DNA of 64,000 nt from Pseudolabrys sp. (GCA_029980465.1 JARYIJ010000001.1:1550001-1614000), one strand, 5' to 3'; shown: positions 10,070 through 21,824, counted from the first letter of the stretch. Translations and numbers: made by a program. The notes: generated from the letters alone by a model not told the origin.

Positions 10070-11155
10070 TCAGGTGGCGAGCAGCCGGCCGACCAGCTTG
10101 GCGGTATAGTCGACCATCGGAATGACACGGGCATAATTGAGCCGTGTCGGGCCGATCACGCCGATGACGCCGACGATGCGGCCCGTACCGTCTTGATAGG
10201 GCGCGATGATGGTCGACGAGCCCGACAGCGAAAACAGCTTGTTTTCCGAGCCTATGAAGATGCGCACGCCATCGGCCCGCTCGGCCCGGCCGAGAATGTC
10301 GATGACGGCCTGCTGGGCCTCCAGCGCGTCGAACAGCATGCGAACTCGCTCGAGATCCTCGACCGCCTTGAGGTCTTCGAGCAGATGTGCGTGGCCGCGG
10401 ACGATCAGCTTGCGGTCGTCGCTGTCTCCGCCGGACCAGCTCGCCAGACCGGCGGCAATCACCTTTTGGGTGAGCTGGTCGAGCTCCGCGCGTCCATCCT
10501 CGACGGCCTTCTCAAGGTCGGTTCGCAGCTCACCCAACGTCTTGCCGCGAATGCGCGCATTCAGAAAATTGGCAGCTTCGACCAGCGCCGACGCCGGAAG
10601 TCCGATCGGTACGTTGAGCACGCGATTTTCGACCTGACCGTCTTCGGCGACCAGAACCGCGAGCGCGCGTTCAGGCTCGAGCCGCACGAACTCGATATGC
10701 TTGAGGCGAACATTGTTCTTCGCCGTGAGCACGATGCCGGCGGACCGCGTCAATCCCGACAGCATCTGCGAAGCCTCGGTCAGCACGCTTTCCACCGACT
10801 GGCCGCTGCGCGCGCCGGCGATCTGGGCCTCGATCGAACGGCGGTCGCCTTCATTAAGGTCGCCGACCTGCATCAAGGCATCGACGAAAAAACGCAGGCC
10901 GAGCTCCGTCGGCAACCGCCCGGCCGAGGTATGCGGCGCCCAGATCAGGCCGAGCTGTTCGAGATCCGACATCACGTTGCGCACGGATGCCGGCGACAAC
11001 GGCATCGTGAGGATGCGCGACAGGTTGCGCGAGCCGACCGGCTCGCCGGTCGCCAGGTAGCTTTCGACGATCTGGCGGAAAATCTCGCGCGACCGCTCGT
11101 TGAGCGCCGCGAGGCTCACCTGTGTCGCGCCAATCGGGATGTCGTGCGAGACCAC
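10070..11155 (-). CDS. hrcA: Heat-inducible transcription repressor HrcA
   Basis: A 361-residue HrcA. It has an N-terminal winged helix ([57 protein letters not shown]), followed by the GAF-like domain ending [24 protein letters not shown]. It represses genes that carry CIRCE operators, usually groES-groEL. I saw no CIRCE site in this window, which fits dnaKJ being under RpoH instead. The start is GTG at 11155 with AGGG upstream. It forms an hrcA-grpE unit and is divergent from rph. Confidence 0.97.
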   Translation of the reverse strand: MVSHDIPIGATQVSLAALNERSREIFRQIVESYLATGEPVGSRNLSRILTMPLSPASVRNVMSDLEQLGLIWAPHTSAGRLPTELGLRFFVDALMQVGDLNEGDRRSIEAQIAGARSGQSVESVLTEASQMLSGLTRSAGIVLTAKNNVRLKHIEFVRLEPERALAVLVAEDGQVENRVLNVPIGLPASALVEAANFLNARIRGKTLGELRTDLEKAVEDGRAELDQLTQKVIAAGLASWSGGDSDDRKLIVRGHAHLLEDLKAVEDLERVRMLFDALEAQQAVIDILGRAERADGVRIFIGSENKLFSLSGSSTIIAPYQDGTGRIVGVIGVIGPTRLNYARVIPMVDYTAKLVGRLLAT

Positions 11156-11274
11156 GTCCGGAAACCCTGTGCAACTCCTTCAAACGGCACAGATTTGACC
11201 ATTCCGGCGCTCTTGTTCAAGCCGGGGATATCAGTATGGTGGCGCGCCACAATCACAACCGAAACGAGGCGACC

Positions 11275-11991
11275 GTGATCCGGCCAAGCCGCCGCAAACC
11301 CGACGAGCTGCGCGCCGTGTCGCTGGAACGCGGCGTGGTCAAATACGCCGAAGGCTCCTGCCTGGTGAAATTCGGCGACACCCATGTGCTGGTGACCGCC
11401 AGCCTGGAGGACCGCCTGCCGCCCTGGCTCAAGGGCCAGGGCCGCGGCTGGGTCACCGCCGAGTACGGCATGCTGCCGCGCGCGACGTCGCAGCGGACGC
11501 GCCGCGAGGCCTCCGCCGGCAAGCAGGGCGGCCGCACCGTCGAGATCCAGCGACTGATCGGCCGCTCGCTGCGGTCGGTGGTCGACCTCGTCGCGCTCGG
11601 TGAGCGCCAGATCACCATCGACTGCGACGTCATCCAGGCCGACGGCGGAACCCGCACCGCGTCGATCACCGGCGCCTGGGTCGCGCTCAAGGACTGCCTG
11701 TCGTGGATGAGCGCGCGTAACATGGTGACCGGCAACGTGCTGCGCGACCATGTCGCCGCCGTCTCTTGCGGCGTCTACGACAACACCGCGCTGCTCGACC
11801 TCGATTATGCCGAGGACTCCGAAGCCGAGACCGACGCCAACTTCATCATGACCGGCAGCGGCAACATCGTCGAGATCCAGGCGACGGCCGAAAAGACGCC
11901 GTTCAGCGAGGACCAGTTGATGGCGCTGCTCGGCCTTGCGCGCAAAGGCATCGCGCGGCTGGTCGACCTGCAAAAGCTGGCGGTGACGTGA
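11275..11991 (+). CDS. rph: Ribonuclease PH
   Basis: A 238-residue phosphorolytic 3'-5' exoribonuclease that trims tRNA 3' ends. It reads [20 protein letters not shown] from a GTG at 11275, with GAGG seven bases upstream, giving the usual family length. An ATG at 11236 would add 13 residues not normally present. Conserved segments include [17 protein letters not shown] and the RNase PH core [19 protein letters not shown]. Its TGA overlaps the rdgB GTG (GTGA), indicating translational coupling. Confidence 0.96.
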   Translation: MIRPSRRKPDELRAVSLERGVVKYAEGSCLVKFGDTHVLVTASLEDRLPPWLKGQGRGWVTAEYGMLPRATSQRTRREASAGKQGGRTVEIQRLIGRSLRSVVDLVALGERQITIDCDVIQADGGTRTASITGAWVALKDCLSWMSARNMVTGNVLRDHVAAVSCGVYDNTALLDLDYAEDSEAETDANFIMTGSGNIVEIQATAEKTPFSEDQLMALLGLARKGIARLVDLQKLAVT

Positions 11992-12617
11992 GCGGCACGC
12001 ATCGCCCGTTGACGGGCAAGCTCGTCATCGCCACGCATAATGCCGGCAAGCTCGCGGAAATACGCAACTTGCTCGCGCCCCACGGCATCGAAGCGATCTC
12101 GGCCGGCGAGCTCGGCCTGCCCGAACCCGAAGAAACCGGAACGACCTTCGCCGCCAACGCGCGCATCAAGGCCGCGAGCGCGGCACGGAGGAGCGGCCTT
12201 CCCGCCTTCGCCGACGATTCCGGCCTGTGCGTCGAGGCACTCGACGGCGCGCCGGGCATCTACTCGGCGCGCTGGGCCGGACCGGACAGGGATTTCGCCG
12301 CCGCGATGGCCGAGATCGAGCGGCAGCTCGACGAGAAAAAATCGCCGGACCGGCGCGCCTGTTTCATCGCGGCCTTGTGCCTCGCCTGGCCGGACGGCCA
12401 CGTCGAGGATTTCGAAGGCCGGGTCGACGGCACGTTGGTCTGGCCGCCGCGCGGCGACAAGGGCTTCGGCTACGATCCAATGTTCCTGCCCGAGGGTTTC
12501 GACCGCACCTTCGGCGAGATGAGCGCCGAAGAGAAACACGGTTTGCCGCCGCGCGGCAAAGGCCTGTCGCACCGCGCGCGCGCCTTCGTGAAACTCGCGC
12601 GAGCCTGCCTGACGTGA
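11988..12617 (+). CDS. rdgB: dITP/XTP pyrophosphatase RdgB
   Basis: A 209-residue Ham1/RdgB nucleotide-pool cleaner that hydrolyses dITP, ITP and XTP. The start GTG at 11988 overlaps the rph stop. Signature segments are [14 protein letters not shown] at the N-terminus, [27 protein letters not shown] in the middle and [13 protein letters not shown] near the C-terminus, followed by LSHRARAF. It is part of an rph-rdgB-hemW cluster, the usual alphaproteobacterial arrangement. Confidence 0.96.
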   Translation: MSGTHRPLTGKLVIATHNAGKLAEIRNLLAPHGIEAISAGELGLPEPEETGTTFAANARIKAASAARRSGLPAFADDSGLCVEALDGAPGIYSARWAGPDRDFAAAMAEIERQLDEKKSPDRRACFIAALCLAWPDGHVEDFEGRVDGTLVWPPRGDKGFGYDPMFLPEGFDRTFGEMSAEEKHGLPPRGKGLSHRARAFVKLARACLT

Positions 12618-12717
12618 GCGCATCCTGCGGCACGCGATCGTTACAATTTTAATGAATGGCCACAGCCTGGTGCCAACGCGCTAGAAGACGACCGCGACGC
12701 AGCCTATAGTCGTTAAC

Positions 12718-13878
12718 ATGTCATTTACCAAACTGGACGGTGACTTCGGCGTCTATCTGCACTGGCCGTTCTGCCTGTCGAAGTGCCCCTATTGCGACTT
12801 CAACAGTCATGTCCGCCACGCGGCGATCGACGAGACGCGCTATCTCCGCGCCTTCGAGCGCGAAATCGCGATGACGGCGGAGCGCACGCCGGGCCGCACC
12901 GTGTCGACGATTTTTTTCGGTGGCGGCACGCCGTCGCTGATGCAGCCGTCGACCGTCGGCGGTCTGCTCGATGCGGTCGCGAAGCACTGGACCGTTTCGC
13001 CCGGCGTCGAAGTGACGCTGGAGGCCAATCCGACCAGCGTCGAGGCGGCGCGTTTTCGCGGCTACCGCGCCGCCGGCGTCAACCGTGTGTCGCTCGGCGT
13101 GCAATCGCTCGATGATGCGTCGCTGAAAGAGCTCGGACGGCTGCATACCGCGCGGGAAGCGCTCGACGCCGTCGCCATCGCGCGTTCAATTTTCCCGCGT
13201 TATTCGTTCGATCTCATCTACGCACGGCCGCGACAGACCCTACAACAATGGGCCGGTGAGCTCAGGCGCGCCATCGCGGAAGCGGCCGAGCACCTGTCGC
13301 TCTATCAGCTCACCATCGAGCCGGACACGCCGTTCGCCGCGCTCCACAAGGCGGGCAAGATCGCGACTCCGGGCGACGAGCTCGGCCGCGAGCTTTACGA
13401 TACGACACAGGAGATCTGCGCGGCTGCCGGACTTCCCGCCTACGAGATTTCCAATCACGCGCGGCCCGGCGCGGAGTGCCGGCACAATCTCGTTTACTGG
13501 CGCGGTCACGAATACGCCGGCATCGGCCCCGGCGCGCATGGCCGCCTCAACATCGACGGCCGTCGCATCGCGACCGAGACCGAGAAGCGGCCGGAGAGTT
13601 GGATGATGCGCGTCGAGTCGCTCGGCCACGGCCTGATCGTCGACGAGGCGCTCACGCCCGGCGAGCAATCCGACGAATATCTTTTGATGGGCCTTCGTCT
13701 CGCCGAGGGCATCGAGCCGGAGCGTTACGCCGCCTTGTCGGGTCGGGCGCTCGATGAAAAGCGCATCGCGCTTCTGCAGAATGAAGGCGCCGTCGAGATG
13801 ACGCCGTCCGGCCGCCTGCGCGTAACGATGGCCGGCTTCCCGGTGCTCGACGCCGTCGTCGCCGATCTCGCCGCCTAG
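12718..13878 (+). CDS. hemW: Radical SAM heme chaperone HemW
   Basis: This 386-residue radical SAM protein has C19-x3-C23-x2-C26 (CLSKCPYCDF), with YCDF as in HemW rather than the HemN coproporphyrinogen oxidase pattern. FFGGGTPSL and VSLGVQSLDD are further radical SAM motifs, and NHARPGAECRHNLVYWRGHEYAGIGPGAHG is the typical HemW segment. It probably inserts heme into respiratory enzymes. It lies 100 bases after rdgB; that gap shows no clear promoter. Confidence 0.94.
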   Translation: MSFTKLDGDFGVYLHWPFCLSKCPYCDFNSHVRHAAIDETRYLRAFEREIAMTAERTPGRTVSTIFFGGGTPSLMQPSTVGGLLDAVAKHWTVSPGVEVTLEANPTSVEAARFRGYRAAGVNRVSLGVQSLDDASLKELGRLHTAREALDAVAIARSIFPRYSFDLIYARPRQTLQQWAGELRRAIAEAAEHLSLYQLTIEPDTPFAALHKAGKIATPGDELGRELYDTTQEICAAAGLPAYEISNHARPGAECRHNLVYWRGHEYAGIGPGAHGRLNIDGRRIATETEKRPESWMMRVESLGHGLIVDEALTPGEQSDEYLLMGLRLAEGIEPERYAALSGRALDEKRIALLQNEGAVEMTPSGRLRVTMAGFPVLDAVVADLAA

Positions 13879-13945
13879 TGTGGTGGTTCGGAAAATCCGC
13901 TTCATTCTTGCAGAAAGGAATGAAGCGGACTTCGGATTCGGGACA

Positions 13946-15166
13946 CTAGGTGCGCGCGCTGAACGTCCGCGGCGCCGGGTTGATGACGCGGCCGTCCGGC
14001 GACACAACCTCCATTACCGCCAGCTCGCGCTCGTTGGTGCCGTCCGGCCGGAAACGAAACACGCCGTCGATCCCGGCAAAGCCCGATGAATTCGTCAGCA
14101 CCTGCTCGCTGAACGCCGCGGCGCCTTGCGTCTTCTGCAGAGCCGCAACGAGCGCGACCGCGTCGTAGGCAAGCGTGGCGGTGCGGACCGGATCCTGCCC
14201 GTAGCGCGCGCGATAGCGTTGCGAGAAATTGCGGAAGCCGGCGCGATCCGGCGCCGGGAACCAGCCGCCGGCCAGCGACGGCGCCGAGAAGATGCGCGGG
14301 TCGTCCCACAATCCTGTGCCGAGCAGTTGCAGCCGCTTCAGGTTGACGCCGGACGCCTGCAAGGCCGCGACCACCTGCGGAACGTTGTCCGGAATATCGG
14401 GAATCAGAATGGCCTCGGCGCGGCTGGCACTTTGCGCGATGCGTCGGGCCGGCTCTTGCATCGCTGGCGGATTGAGCGGATAGCGCTCGAGCGCGACAAC
14501 GCGGCCGCCGTTCCGCGCGATCGACTGCTGGAACGCCGCTTCGACCACCGCCCCGTAGGCATTGTCCGGCACCAGCGCCGCGAACGATCGCTTGCCGCGC
14601 GACACCGCATACGAAACGATCCGCTGCACGTCCGACTCCGGCAGGAAGCTCAGCAGATAGACGCCGCGCGACGCGACATTGGCGTCGGTCGAAAACGCGA
14701 TGATTGGAATGCCGCGTGGACGCACCACCTGCGCGGCCGCGCTGACCGACTGCGCGAACAGCGGACCGAGGACGAGCTGAACGCCTTCGCCGAGCGCCTG
14801 CTGCGCCGCCTGCTGTGCACCTTGCGGCGAGCCGGCGTCGTCCTTCACCAGCAACTGGATGGCCGGGTCCTTGAATTCCGCGATCGCCATTTCGGCCGCG
14901 TTCCGCATCGACTGCGCCGCCACGCCGGCGTTGCCCGGCCCGGACAACGGCAGGATCAAAGCCACGCGCGTGTTGCCGGTGCCGATCTGCGTCCCGGCCA
15001 CAGGCGGGCCGGCCGGCGCCGCGGCCGGCGGTGGCGCTTCGGTTGTGAAGGTCTGGGAGCCGCTGGTGCAGCCCGACAGCAAGGCCGCCACCGCCGACAC
15101 CAAACTCCCTTGCAGCAGCGGCCGCCGCGCGATCAAAAGCTGTCTGTGTCGTGGTCCGTGCGCCAT
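13946..15166 (-). CDS. Penicillin-binding protein activator, LpoA-like lipoprotein
   Basis: A 406-residue lipoprotein. The N-terminus has a basic region, a hydrophobic stretch and the lipobox LLSGC near residue 32, so lipidation is expected. The rest is a periplasmic-binding-protein type 1 fold (VALILPLSGPGN at its start, VLGPLFAQSV, YDAVALVAAL), as in the C-terminal domain of LpoA, which activates PBP1A in peptidoglycan synthesis. It lacks the LpoA N-terminal TPR domain, as is normal in alphaproteobacteria. The ATG at 15166 is chosen because the upstream extension lacks signal character. It is divergent from rsmI, as in many alphaproteobacteria. Confidence 0.83.
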   Translation of the reverse strand: MAHGPRHRQLLIARRPLLQGSLVSAVAALLSGCTSGSQTFTTEAPPPAAAPAGPPVAGTQIGTGNTRVALILPLSGPGNAGVAAQSMRNAAEMAIAEFKDPAIQLLVKDDAGSPQGAQQAAQQALGEGVQLVLGPLFAQSVSAAAQVVRPRGIPIIAFSTDANVASRGVYLLSFLPESDVQRIVSYAVSRGKRSFAALVPDNAYGAVVEAAFQQSIARNGGRVVALERYPLNPPAMQEPARRIAQSASRAEAILIPDIPDNVPQVVAALQASGVNLKRLQLLGTGLWDDPRIFSAPSLAGGWFPAPDRAGFRNFSQRYRARYGQDPVRTATLAYDAVALVAALQKTQGAAAFSEQVLTNSSGFAGIDGVFRFRPDGTNERELAVMEVVSPDGRVINPAPRTFSART

Positions 15167-15268
15167 GCTCAATCCGGGCCATCGCGGCCGCGGCCCTTCA
15201 AAGCCGGGCTGCAAAGTATAGGGAATAAAAACTTAAGTAAATGAAAAGAATAGGGAATTCGCCGCGAC

Positions 15269-16240
15269 ATGACGCGCATCGTCCCGGTGACTAAAGTTGC
15301 CGTGATGGCGAAAAACGACAAGACATTTCAACGCGCGCCGCGTCCCAGCCGCACTTTCGCGATCGACGGTACGATGGTGGCTGCGCCACCGATCGCAGGC
15401 GGCCTTTACCTGGTCGCGACCCCGATCGGCAATCTCGGCGATATCAGCCTGCGCGCGCTCGGCGTCCTTGCCGCCGCCGACGTGATCGCGTGCGAGGACA
15501 CGCGAGTCACGCACCGGCTGACGGAGCATTACGGCATCGCGACGCCGCTCACGCCCTATCACGAGCACAATGCGGCCAGCGCCCGCCCCCACCTCCTGGC
15601 ACGTCTTGCCGCCGGCGACGGCGTCGCGCTCGTCTCCGACGCAGGCACGCCCCTGATCTCCGATCCGGGCTACAAGCTGGTGCGCGAGGCGCGCGAGGCT
15701 GGTCACGCCGTGACCGCGGTGCCCGGCGCGTCGTCGGTGCTAACGGCGCTTTCGGTCGCCGCGCTGCCGACCGACCGGTTCTTCTTTGAAGGCTTCCTTC
15801 CGGCAAAGGACGTCGCGCGGCAGAAGCGTATTGCCGAGCTCGCGCGCGTCCCGGCAACACTCGTTCTGTTCGAAACGGGACCACGCATCGGCGCGGCGCT
15901 TGCCGATCTGGCGCAGGGCCTGGGATCACGGCAGGCCGCCGTGTGCCGCGAGCTGACCAAGCTGCACGAGGAGGTGCGCCGGGAATCGCTCGAAGCTCTC
16001 GCGCGGCATTACGCCGGTGACGCGGAGACACGCGGCGAGTTTGTCATCATTGTCGCGCCGCCGGCGGACGACGCCGCGCCGGCTGACGATCTCGACGATC
16101 TGTTGCGGCGCGCCCTGTCGCGCGTGTCGGTCAAGGACGCCGTCGGCGAGGTGGCGGTCGCTACCGGCTTGTCGCGGCGTGACGTCTACCAACGCGCGTT
16201 GGAACTGGCGAAAGACGGCGACGATGACGCGGCGCGCTAG
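15269..16240 (+). CDS. rsmI: 16S rRNA (cytidine-1402-2'-O)-methyltransferase
   Basis: A 323-residue tetrapyrrole-methylase-fold enzyme that 2'-O-methylates C1402 of 16S rRNA. It has [20 protein letters not shown] at the core start, then [25 protein letters not shown] and [12 protein letters not shown], all RsmI signatures. The start is uncertain: ATG 15269 is used here, but ATG 15305 would remove 12 residues outside the conserved core. Its 3' end overlaps yraN by 17 bases. The region before it is AT-rich and divergent from the lipoprotein gene. Confidence 0.94.
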   Translation: MTRIVPVTKVAVMAKNDKTFQRAPRPSRTFAIDGTMVAAPPIAGGLYLVATPIGNLGDISLRALGVLAAADVIACEDTRVTHRLTEHYGIATPLTPYHEHNAASARPHLLARLAAGDGVALVSDAGTPLISDPGYKLVREAREAGHAVTAVPGASSVLTALSVAALPTDRFFFEGFLPAKDVARQKRIAELARVPATLVLFETGPRIGAALADLAQGLGSRQAAVCRELTKLHEEVRRESLEALARHYAGDAETRGEFVIIVAPPADDAAPADDLDDLLRRALSRVSVKDAVGEVAVATGLSRRDVYQRALELAKDGDDDAAR

Positions 16241-16661
16241 TCCCGTGATGCCGCGGCGCTCGCCGCGCAAGTCGAACACGGCGCTCAAGCCGCGCGAGCC
16301 GCGGCCGGAAAAGGTCGCGGCGTTTCGCGTCGGCCTGTCCGCGGAAAGCCGCGCCGCCGCCTACCTGATCGCCAAGGGCTATCGCATCGTCGCCCGGCGC
16401 TGGCGCAGCCCGGTTGGCGAAATCGACATCGTCGCGCGACGCCGCACGCTGCTCCTGTTCGTCGAGGTCAAGGCGCGCGACACGCTCGATGCCGCCGCCG
16501 AGTCGCTCGGGCCGCGGCAACAGGCGCGGATCGCCGCGACGGCGGAAGCGTGGCTCGCGACCTATCCCGATGCCGGGATCACGGACATGCGCTTCGACGC
16601 CGTGCTGGTGGCGCCGGGCAAGCTGCCGCGGCACATCGCCGGCGCGTTCGAGGCGCGCTAG
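16224..16661 (+). CDS. UPF0102 family protein YraN
   Basis: This 145-residue protein has a restriction-endonuclease-like fold. Conserved features are [30 protein letters not shown] and [11 protein letters not shown], which hold the E-I-D and E-V-K metal-site residues. The biochemical role is not established, although rsmI and yraN are almost always adjacent. The ATG at 16224 overlaps the end of rsmI; ATG 16251 is an alternative without a visible ribosome site. The stop overlaps the convergent chemoreceptor stop at CTAG. Confidence 0.9.
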   Translation: MTRRASPVMPRRSPRKSNTALKPREPRPEKVAAFRVGLSAESRAAAYLIAKGYRIVARRWRSPVGEIDIVARRRTLLLFVEVKARDTLDAAAESLGPRQQARIAATAEAWLATYPDAGITDMRFDAVLVAPGKLPRHIAGAFEAR

Positions 16662-18352
16662 GCGCTCAGCCGCTGGAAGAACTGATCGACCTGGCCGCGA
16701 ATGCGCTGCGCAACCTGGCCGAGATTGTCGGCCACCGCCTTCACGGTATTGGCGCTGGCGTGCGTGTCTTCCGTCGCCTCTCCGACCTGGGTGACGTCGT
16801 TGGCGGTATCGGCCGTCCGCTGCGCCGCCGTTTCCACCGCGCGGGCGATCTCCTGCGTCGCGGCGCCCTGCTCGGTCACCGCCGCGGCAATCGCGCCGCT
16901 GATGTCGCCGATCTCGCGAATGGTCATGCCGATGGCGTTGATGGCCTCGATCGAGTTCGAGGTGGCGTGCTGCATCGACGCGATCTGCGCGCCGATCTCC
17001 TGGGTCGCCCGCGCCGTCTGCCCGGCCAGCGCTTTCACCTCGTTGGCGACGACGGCAAAGCCGCGTCCGGCATCGCCGGCGCGCGCCGCCTCGATCGTCG
17101 CGTTCAACGCCAGCAGATTGGTCTGCTCGGCGATGTCGGTGATCAGCTTGATCACGTCGCCGATGCGCGACGCGGCGGCGTTGAGCTCCTTCACGGCAAG
17201 GCCGCTGCGCTCCGCGTCCGTCACGGCGCGATTGGCGATCATGTTGGCCTGGGCCACCTGGCGATCGATCTCGCTGACCGATGCTGACAATTCGTCGGCG
17301 GCGGAGGCGATATCGCGCACATTCGAGGAGGCTTCCGCCGACGCTGTCGTCGCGCGGGCGGTCTTCGACGATGCGTCGGCCGCAGTTGTCGAAAGCTGAT
17401 GGGCGGCGCCAAGCATCTCGTCGGCGATACGGCCAAGCTCGGCCAGCGTCGACTCGACGTCGCCCGAAAAGCGCGCGATCTCGGCGTTGACCTGCTGCTG
17501 ACGCACGCTGCGCGCTTCGGCGTCCGCCGTCACGGTCCGGTTCAGCTCGACATTGCGCCGCATCGCCTGCTGGAAGACGGCGATCGAGCGCGACAAGGCG
17601 CCGATTTCGTCGCGGCGCGTGCCGTACGGCACCACGGTTTCGACGTTGCCGGAGGCGACCTGCTCGGTAATTTTGGCGATGCGCCGGATCGGGCCGGTCA
17701 CGCCGCGCGTCACGAGAAACGACGCACCGACAGCGAGCAGCAAGGTCAGGCCCGCCAGGAGGGCGGTCGACGCCGCCGTCGCGTTGATGCTGCTGTTGAT
17801 GCGCGCGTAGATTTTCGACGCCTTGCTCGCATAGGCGTTGCTGAGCTGCGCGAGATCACGGGCAAGGTCGTCGCGGGACACCGTGCTGCTATGGGTCTTG
17901 GTCCAGTCGCGCGCGGCCTGGCCGCCCTGGCCGGCGGCGACATCCGCGAAATCGGTCAGATATTGCTGGAAATCGTTGACCTGGAGCGCGAAGGCACTGA
18001 ACTGCACGGCATCAGTATCGGCGTCGCCGAGACCGACCTGCCATTCGGCCATGAGCGCGCCGAGGCGGTCATTCAGATCGTTGAGGTGCTTGGCCGCTTC
18101 CGCCGCCGAGGCGCGATCCGGCGCCAGAAAGATCGCCTCGCTTTGGGCTTCGATGGCGTAGATCAGCGCGCTGACCCGTTCGACATTGATGCTGCCGGCA
18201 TTGTCCGAGCTGAAGCTGCTCGTCAGCGCGGCGTGCTGGCGCGCGGCCATGGCCGTCATGCCGGCCACGGCCAGCGTGATGATCGCCATGATCGCGAAAA
18301 CGGCGTAGAGCTTCGCCGCTATTGAAAGCTTGCGCAAACTCGGCAAAGTCAC
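16658..18352 (-). CDS. Methyl-accepting chemotaxis protein, membrane-anchored
   Basis: A 564-residue chemoreceptor. A first transmembrane segment is near residues 10-32, a helical periplasmic sensor (about 150 residues) follows, and a second transmembrane segment ([20 protein letters not shown]) is near 195-215. A HAMP domain comes next, then a long cytoplasmic coiled coil with the invariant hairpin tip ([34 protein letters not shown] spans it). It lacks a CheR-tethering pentapeptide. The ligand is unknown. It starts with GTG after GGGG. It sits against the flow of yraN and gshB and looks like an insertion into the rsmI-yraN-gshB order. Confidence 0.95.
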   Translation of the reverse strand: MTLPSLRKLSIAAKLYAVFAIMAIITLAVAGMTAMAARQHAALTSSFSSDNAGSINVERVSALIYAIEAQSEAIFLAPDRASAAEAAKHLNDLNDRLGALMAEWQVGLGDADTDAVQFSAFALQVNDFQQYLTDFADVAAGQGGQAARDWTKTHSSTVSRDDLARDLAQLSNAYASKASKIYARINSSINATAASTALLAGLTLLLAVGASFLVTRGVTGPIRRIAKITEQVASGNVETVVPYGTRRDEIGALSRSIAVFQQAMRRNVELNRTVTADAEARSVRQQQVNAEIARFSGDVESTLAELGRIADEMLGAAHQLSTTAADASSKTARATTASAEASSNVRDIASAADELSASVSEIDRQVAQANMIANRAVTDAERSGLAVKELNAAASRIGDVIKLITDIAEQTNLLALNATIEAARAGDAGRGFAVVANEVKALAGQTARATQEIGAQIASMQHATSNSIEAINAIGMTIREIGDISGAIAAAVTEQGAATQEIARAVETAAQRTADTANDVTQVGEATEDTHASANTVKAVADNLGQVAQRIRGQVDQFFQRLSA

Positions 18353-18482
18353 AGATATCCCCGGCCCAACGCGTCCACCCGCCGGGGCATTATGGCGTTA
18401 AAGTGTTAATGACCGTTGACGCTACCGATCCGTTAACGGCCGCAGCCGCGACCTCTGATCGAGCCCCGAAAGCCTCCTGCCC

Positions 18483-19423
<941 letters not shown>

Positions 19424-19427
<4 letters not shown>

Positions 19428-19573
19428 CGCGACAAGGCCTGACGCGACACGGCCGCCGGCGCCATTGCCGGTGTCGGCCTCCGCGGCGTGATGATCAGCA
19501 CCGACGCGATCAGGCAGAGCGCGCCGATCGCTTCATATGTTCCCGAAATGTTCTTGCCGATGGCCTGCGGACG
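19424..19573 (-). pseudogene. Possible C-terminal remnant of a membrane transporter
   Basis: On the minus strand this stretch reads IGKNISGTYEAIGALCLIAS, then VLIITPRRP and a polar tail of about 18 residues ending in TAA exactly at the gshB stop. It looks like the last transmembrane helix and tail of a major-facilitator-type carrier. No start or preceding helices are present because comM begins 37 bases beyond it. Chance similarity cannot be excluded. Confidence 0.3.
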
Positions 19574-19609
19574 CGCTAGGGTTGCACCCGGTCTGTGGGG
19601 GCTCGGCCA

Positions 19610-21148
19610 ATGGTCCAGCGGGTAGCCACCGTCGCCTTCGAGGGCATCGAAGCGCGCGCCGTCGACGTGCAGGTGCAGGTCGCGCCCGGCCTGCCGGCTT
19701 TCGCCATCGTCGGCCTGCCGGACAAGGCGGTGTCGGAGGCGAAAGAGCGCGTCCGCGCCGCGCTGATCGCCTCCGGCCTGGCGCTGCCGGCGCGCCGCAT
19801 CACCGTCAACCTCGCCCCCGCCGATCTGCCCAAGGAGGGCAGCCATTACGACCTGCCGATCGCGCTCGGCCTGATGGCCGCCATCGGCGCCATCCCGCAC
19901 GACGCCCTCGCCGGTTTCACCGTGCTCGGCGAGCTGGGGCTAGACGGTTCGATCGCCGCCGTCGCAGGCGTATTGCCGGCAGCCATCGCGGCCAATGGCC
20001 GAGGCGACGGCCTGATCTGCCCGGCCGCCTGTGGCCCGGAGGCCGCCTGGGCGTCGCCGGAAATCGAGATCGTCGCCGCGCAGTCGTTGATCCAGCTCGC
20101 CAACCACTTCAAGGGCACGCAGGTGCTGTCGCGGCCCCAGCCCAAAGTGCGCGAGGCCAATGGCTCACTGCTCGATCTCGCCGACATCAAGGGGCAGGAG
20201 GCGGCCAAGCGCGCACTCGAGGTCGCGGCCGCCGGCGGCCACAACCTGCTGATGGTCGGCCCGCCCGGCGCCGGCAAGTCGATGCTGGCGGCGCGATTGC
20301 CATCGATTCTGCCGCCGCTGTCACCCACCGAGCTGCTCGAAGTCTCGATGATCGCCTCGGTCGCCGGCGAGATCGAAGGTGGCGCCTTGACCAACACGCG
20401 GCCGTTCCGGGCGCCGCACCATTCGGCATCGATGCCGGCTTTGGTCGGCGGCGGACTGCGGGCGCGGCCCGGCGAGATTTCGCTCGCGCATCACGGCGTG
20501 CTGTTCCTCGATGAATTCGCCGAATTCGCCCCGCAAACGCTCGACTCGCTGCGTCAGCCACTCGAGACTGGCGAGGTCGCCATCTCGCGCGCCAACCATC
20601 GCATCACGTATCCCGCGCGGTCCATGCTGATCGCCGCGATGAACCCCTGCCGCTGCGGCCGCGCCTCGGACCCCGGCTTCACGTGCCGGCGCGGACCCAA
20701 CGCACGATGCGCCGCCGAATACCAGGCGAAGCTGTCCGGCCCTCTGCTCGACCGCATCGATCTCCATATCGAGGTGCCGGCAGTCACGGCCTCGGATTTG
20801 ATCCTGCCGCCGCCGTCCGAGGGCAGCCGCGAAGTGGCCGCGCGGGTCGCGCGCGCCCGCGACATCCAGGCCGAGCGCTACGCCGCGCGCGGACTCGACG
20901 GCGTTCGCACCAATGCACAAGCCAGCGGCCCCGTGCTCGAGGAGGTCGCGCGGGTCGAAGGCAGTGCATTGACCCTGCTGCACGACGCGGCCGACGCCAT
21001 GCAATTGTCGGCCCGCGGCTACCATCGCGTGCTGCGCGTGGCACGGACATTGGCCGACCTCGACGGCGCCGATAAAGTCGGCCGCATCCATCTCGCCGAG
21101 GCGCTGTCCTATCGTGCACTGGCCGACGACATCCGGCGTGCCGCCTGA
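19610..21148 (+). CDS. comM: YifB/ComM family Mg-chelatase-like AAA+ ATPase
   Basis: This 512-residue protein has an N-terminal Lon-protease-like domain (VDVQVQVAPGLPAFAIVGLPDKAVSEAKERVRAAL spans its start) and an AAA+ module with Walker A GPPGAGKS and Walker B VLFLDEFAEF. The C-terminal Mg-chelatase-like region carries a four-cysteine zinc-finger-like motif (MNPCRCG...CRRGPNARC). ComM homologues are hexameric helicases that aid integration of transforming DNA; in many bacteria the role is unproven. The ATG at 19610 has GGGGG upstream. It follows gshB in the same direction. Confidence 0.93.
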   Translation: MVQRVATVAFEGIEARAVDVQVQVAPGLPAFAIVGLPDKAVSEAKERVRAALIASGLALPARRITVNLAPADLPKEGSHYDLPIALGLMAAIGAIPHDALAGFTVLGELGLDGSIAAVAGVLPAAIAANGRGDGLICPAACGPEAAWASPEIEIVAAQSLIQLANHFKGTQVLSRPQPKVREANGSLLDLADIKGQEAAKRALEVAAAGGHNLLMVGPPGAGKSMLAARLPSILPPLSPTELLEVSMIASVAGEIEGGALTNTRPFRAPHHSASMPALVGGGLRARPGEISLAHHGVLFLDEFAEFAPQTLDSLRQPLETGEVAISRANHRITYPARSMLIAAMNPCRCGRASDPGFTCRRGPNARCAAEYQAKLSGPLLDRIDLHIEVPAVTASDLILPPPSEGSREVAARVARARDIQAERYAARGLDGVRTNAQASGPVLEEVARVEGSALTLLHDAADAMQLSARGYHRVLRVARTLADLDGADKVGRIHLAEALSYRALADDIRRAA

Positions 21149-21228
21149 TTCTTTCAGCAACTGTTAACCATGATCCCGTAGCGTGGCGCCGGGAGCCGGT
21201 CCGTGGCCAAAACCGGCCGGACACACCG

Positions 21229-21696
21229 ATGACACGCTTACATTTCATCGCTCTCCTTGCTCTCGCCGCGGCGATTCCCGCCGCAGCAGCCGGCGCGGGC
21301 TCTTACTTCGCCAAGCCGGACCGGCCCTGCTTCTCCGCCGGCCCGACCGGCTACCGGCTCACCGACGCTGCGAAGGCCGACTTCGTCATTCGCGTCGACA
21401 GCGCCAGCGCCAAGCCCGATCTCGTGCTTCAGACGGTCGACGACCCCTCGATCGCCGATTTCGTGCTGGCCGATGGAACCGAAAATCCCGACAGTTGCGA
21501 CTCGGTCGGCGTCATCCGGACGATCCGCATCGATCCGCTGGCCGCGGACCCCGACCTGACGATCGCCCTCGCGCCTCGCGGCGGACACGGCGCGTTCAAG
21601 ATCTACGCCCACTCGGCCGAATTCAGCGCGCAGGATGCCGCGGCGCTGTTCGCCGTGATGTGGAGCGCCACCCGCAAGTGGGCTGCGGCGCGCTGA
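21229..21696 (+). CDS. Secreted protein of unknown function
   Basis: This 155-residue protein has a signal peptide (MTRLHFIALLALAAAIPAAAAG) and a mature part of about 130 residues with two cysteines (DRPCF and DSCDS) that could form a disulfide. Repeating hydrophobic-acidic strands such as DFVIRVDSASAKPDLVLQTVDD suggest a small beta-rich periplasmic protein. No domain is recognised. It lies between comM and a histidine kinase on the same strand. Confidence 0.7.
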   Translation: MTRLHFIALLALAAAIPAAAAGAGSYFAKPDRPCFSAGPTGYRLTDAAKADFVIRVDSASAKPDLVLQTVDDPSIADFVLADGTENPDSCDSVGVIRTIRIDPLAADPDLTIALAPRGGHGAFKIYAHSAEFSAQDAAALFAVMWSATRKWAAAR

Positions 21697-21824
21697 ACGG
21701 CGCGCAATTCATCGCGCCGGCTTAACCGCTCCTTCACCACGATCGCGTCGCAACGGTCGCGGCAATAAGATCGCAAGGCCGCCGACGCCAGACTGCCGCC
21801 GTGGAGAGGAACGCGGAGACCGGC

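Noticed and set aside
11156..11274. A CIRCE operator near hrcA or grpE
   Set aside because: No TTAGCACTC-N9-GAGTGCTAA-like sequence found there or upstream of dnaK.
13902..15182. A second minus-strand frame overlapping the LpoA-like lipoprotein
   Set aside because: Only the other frame has a signal peptide, lipobox and periplasmic-binding-protein motifs; this one is Arg/Gly-rich.
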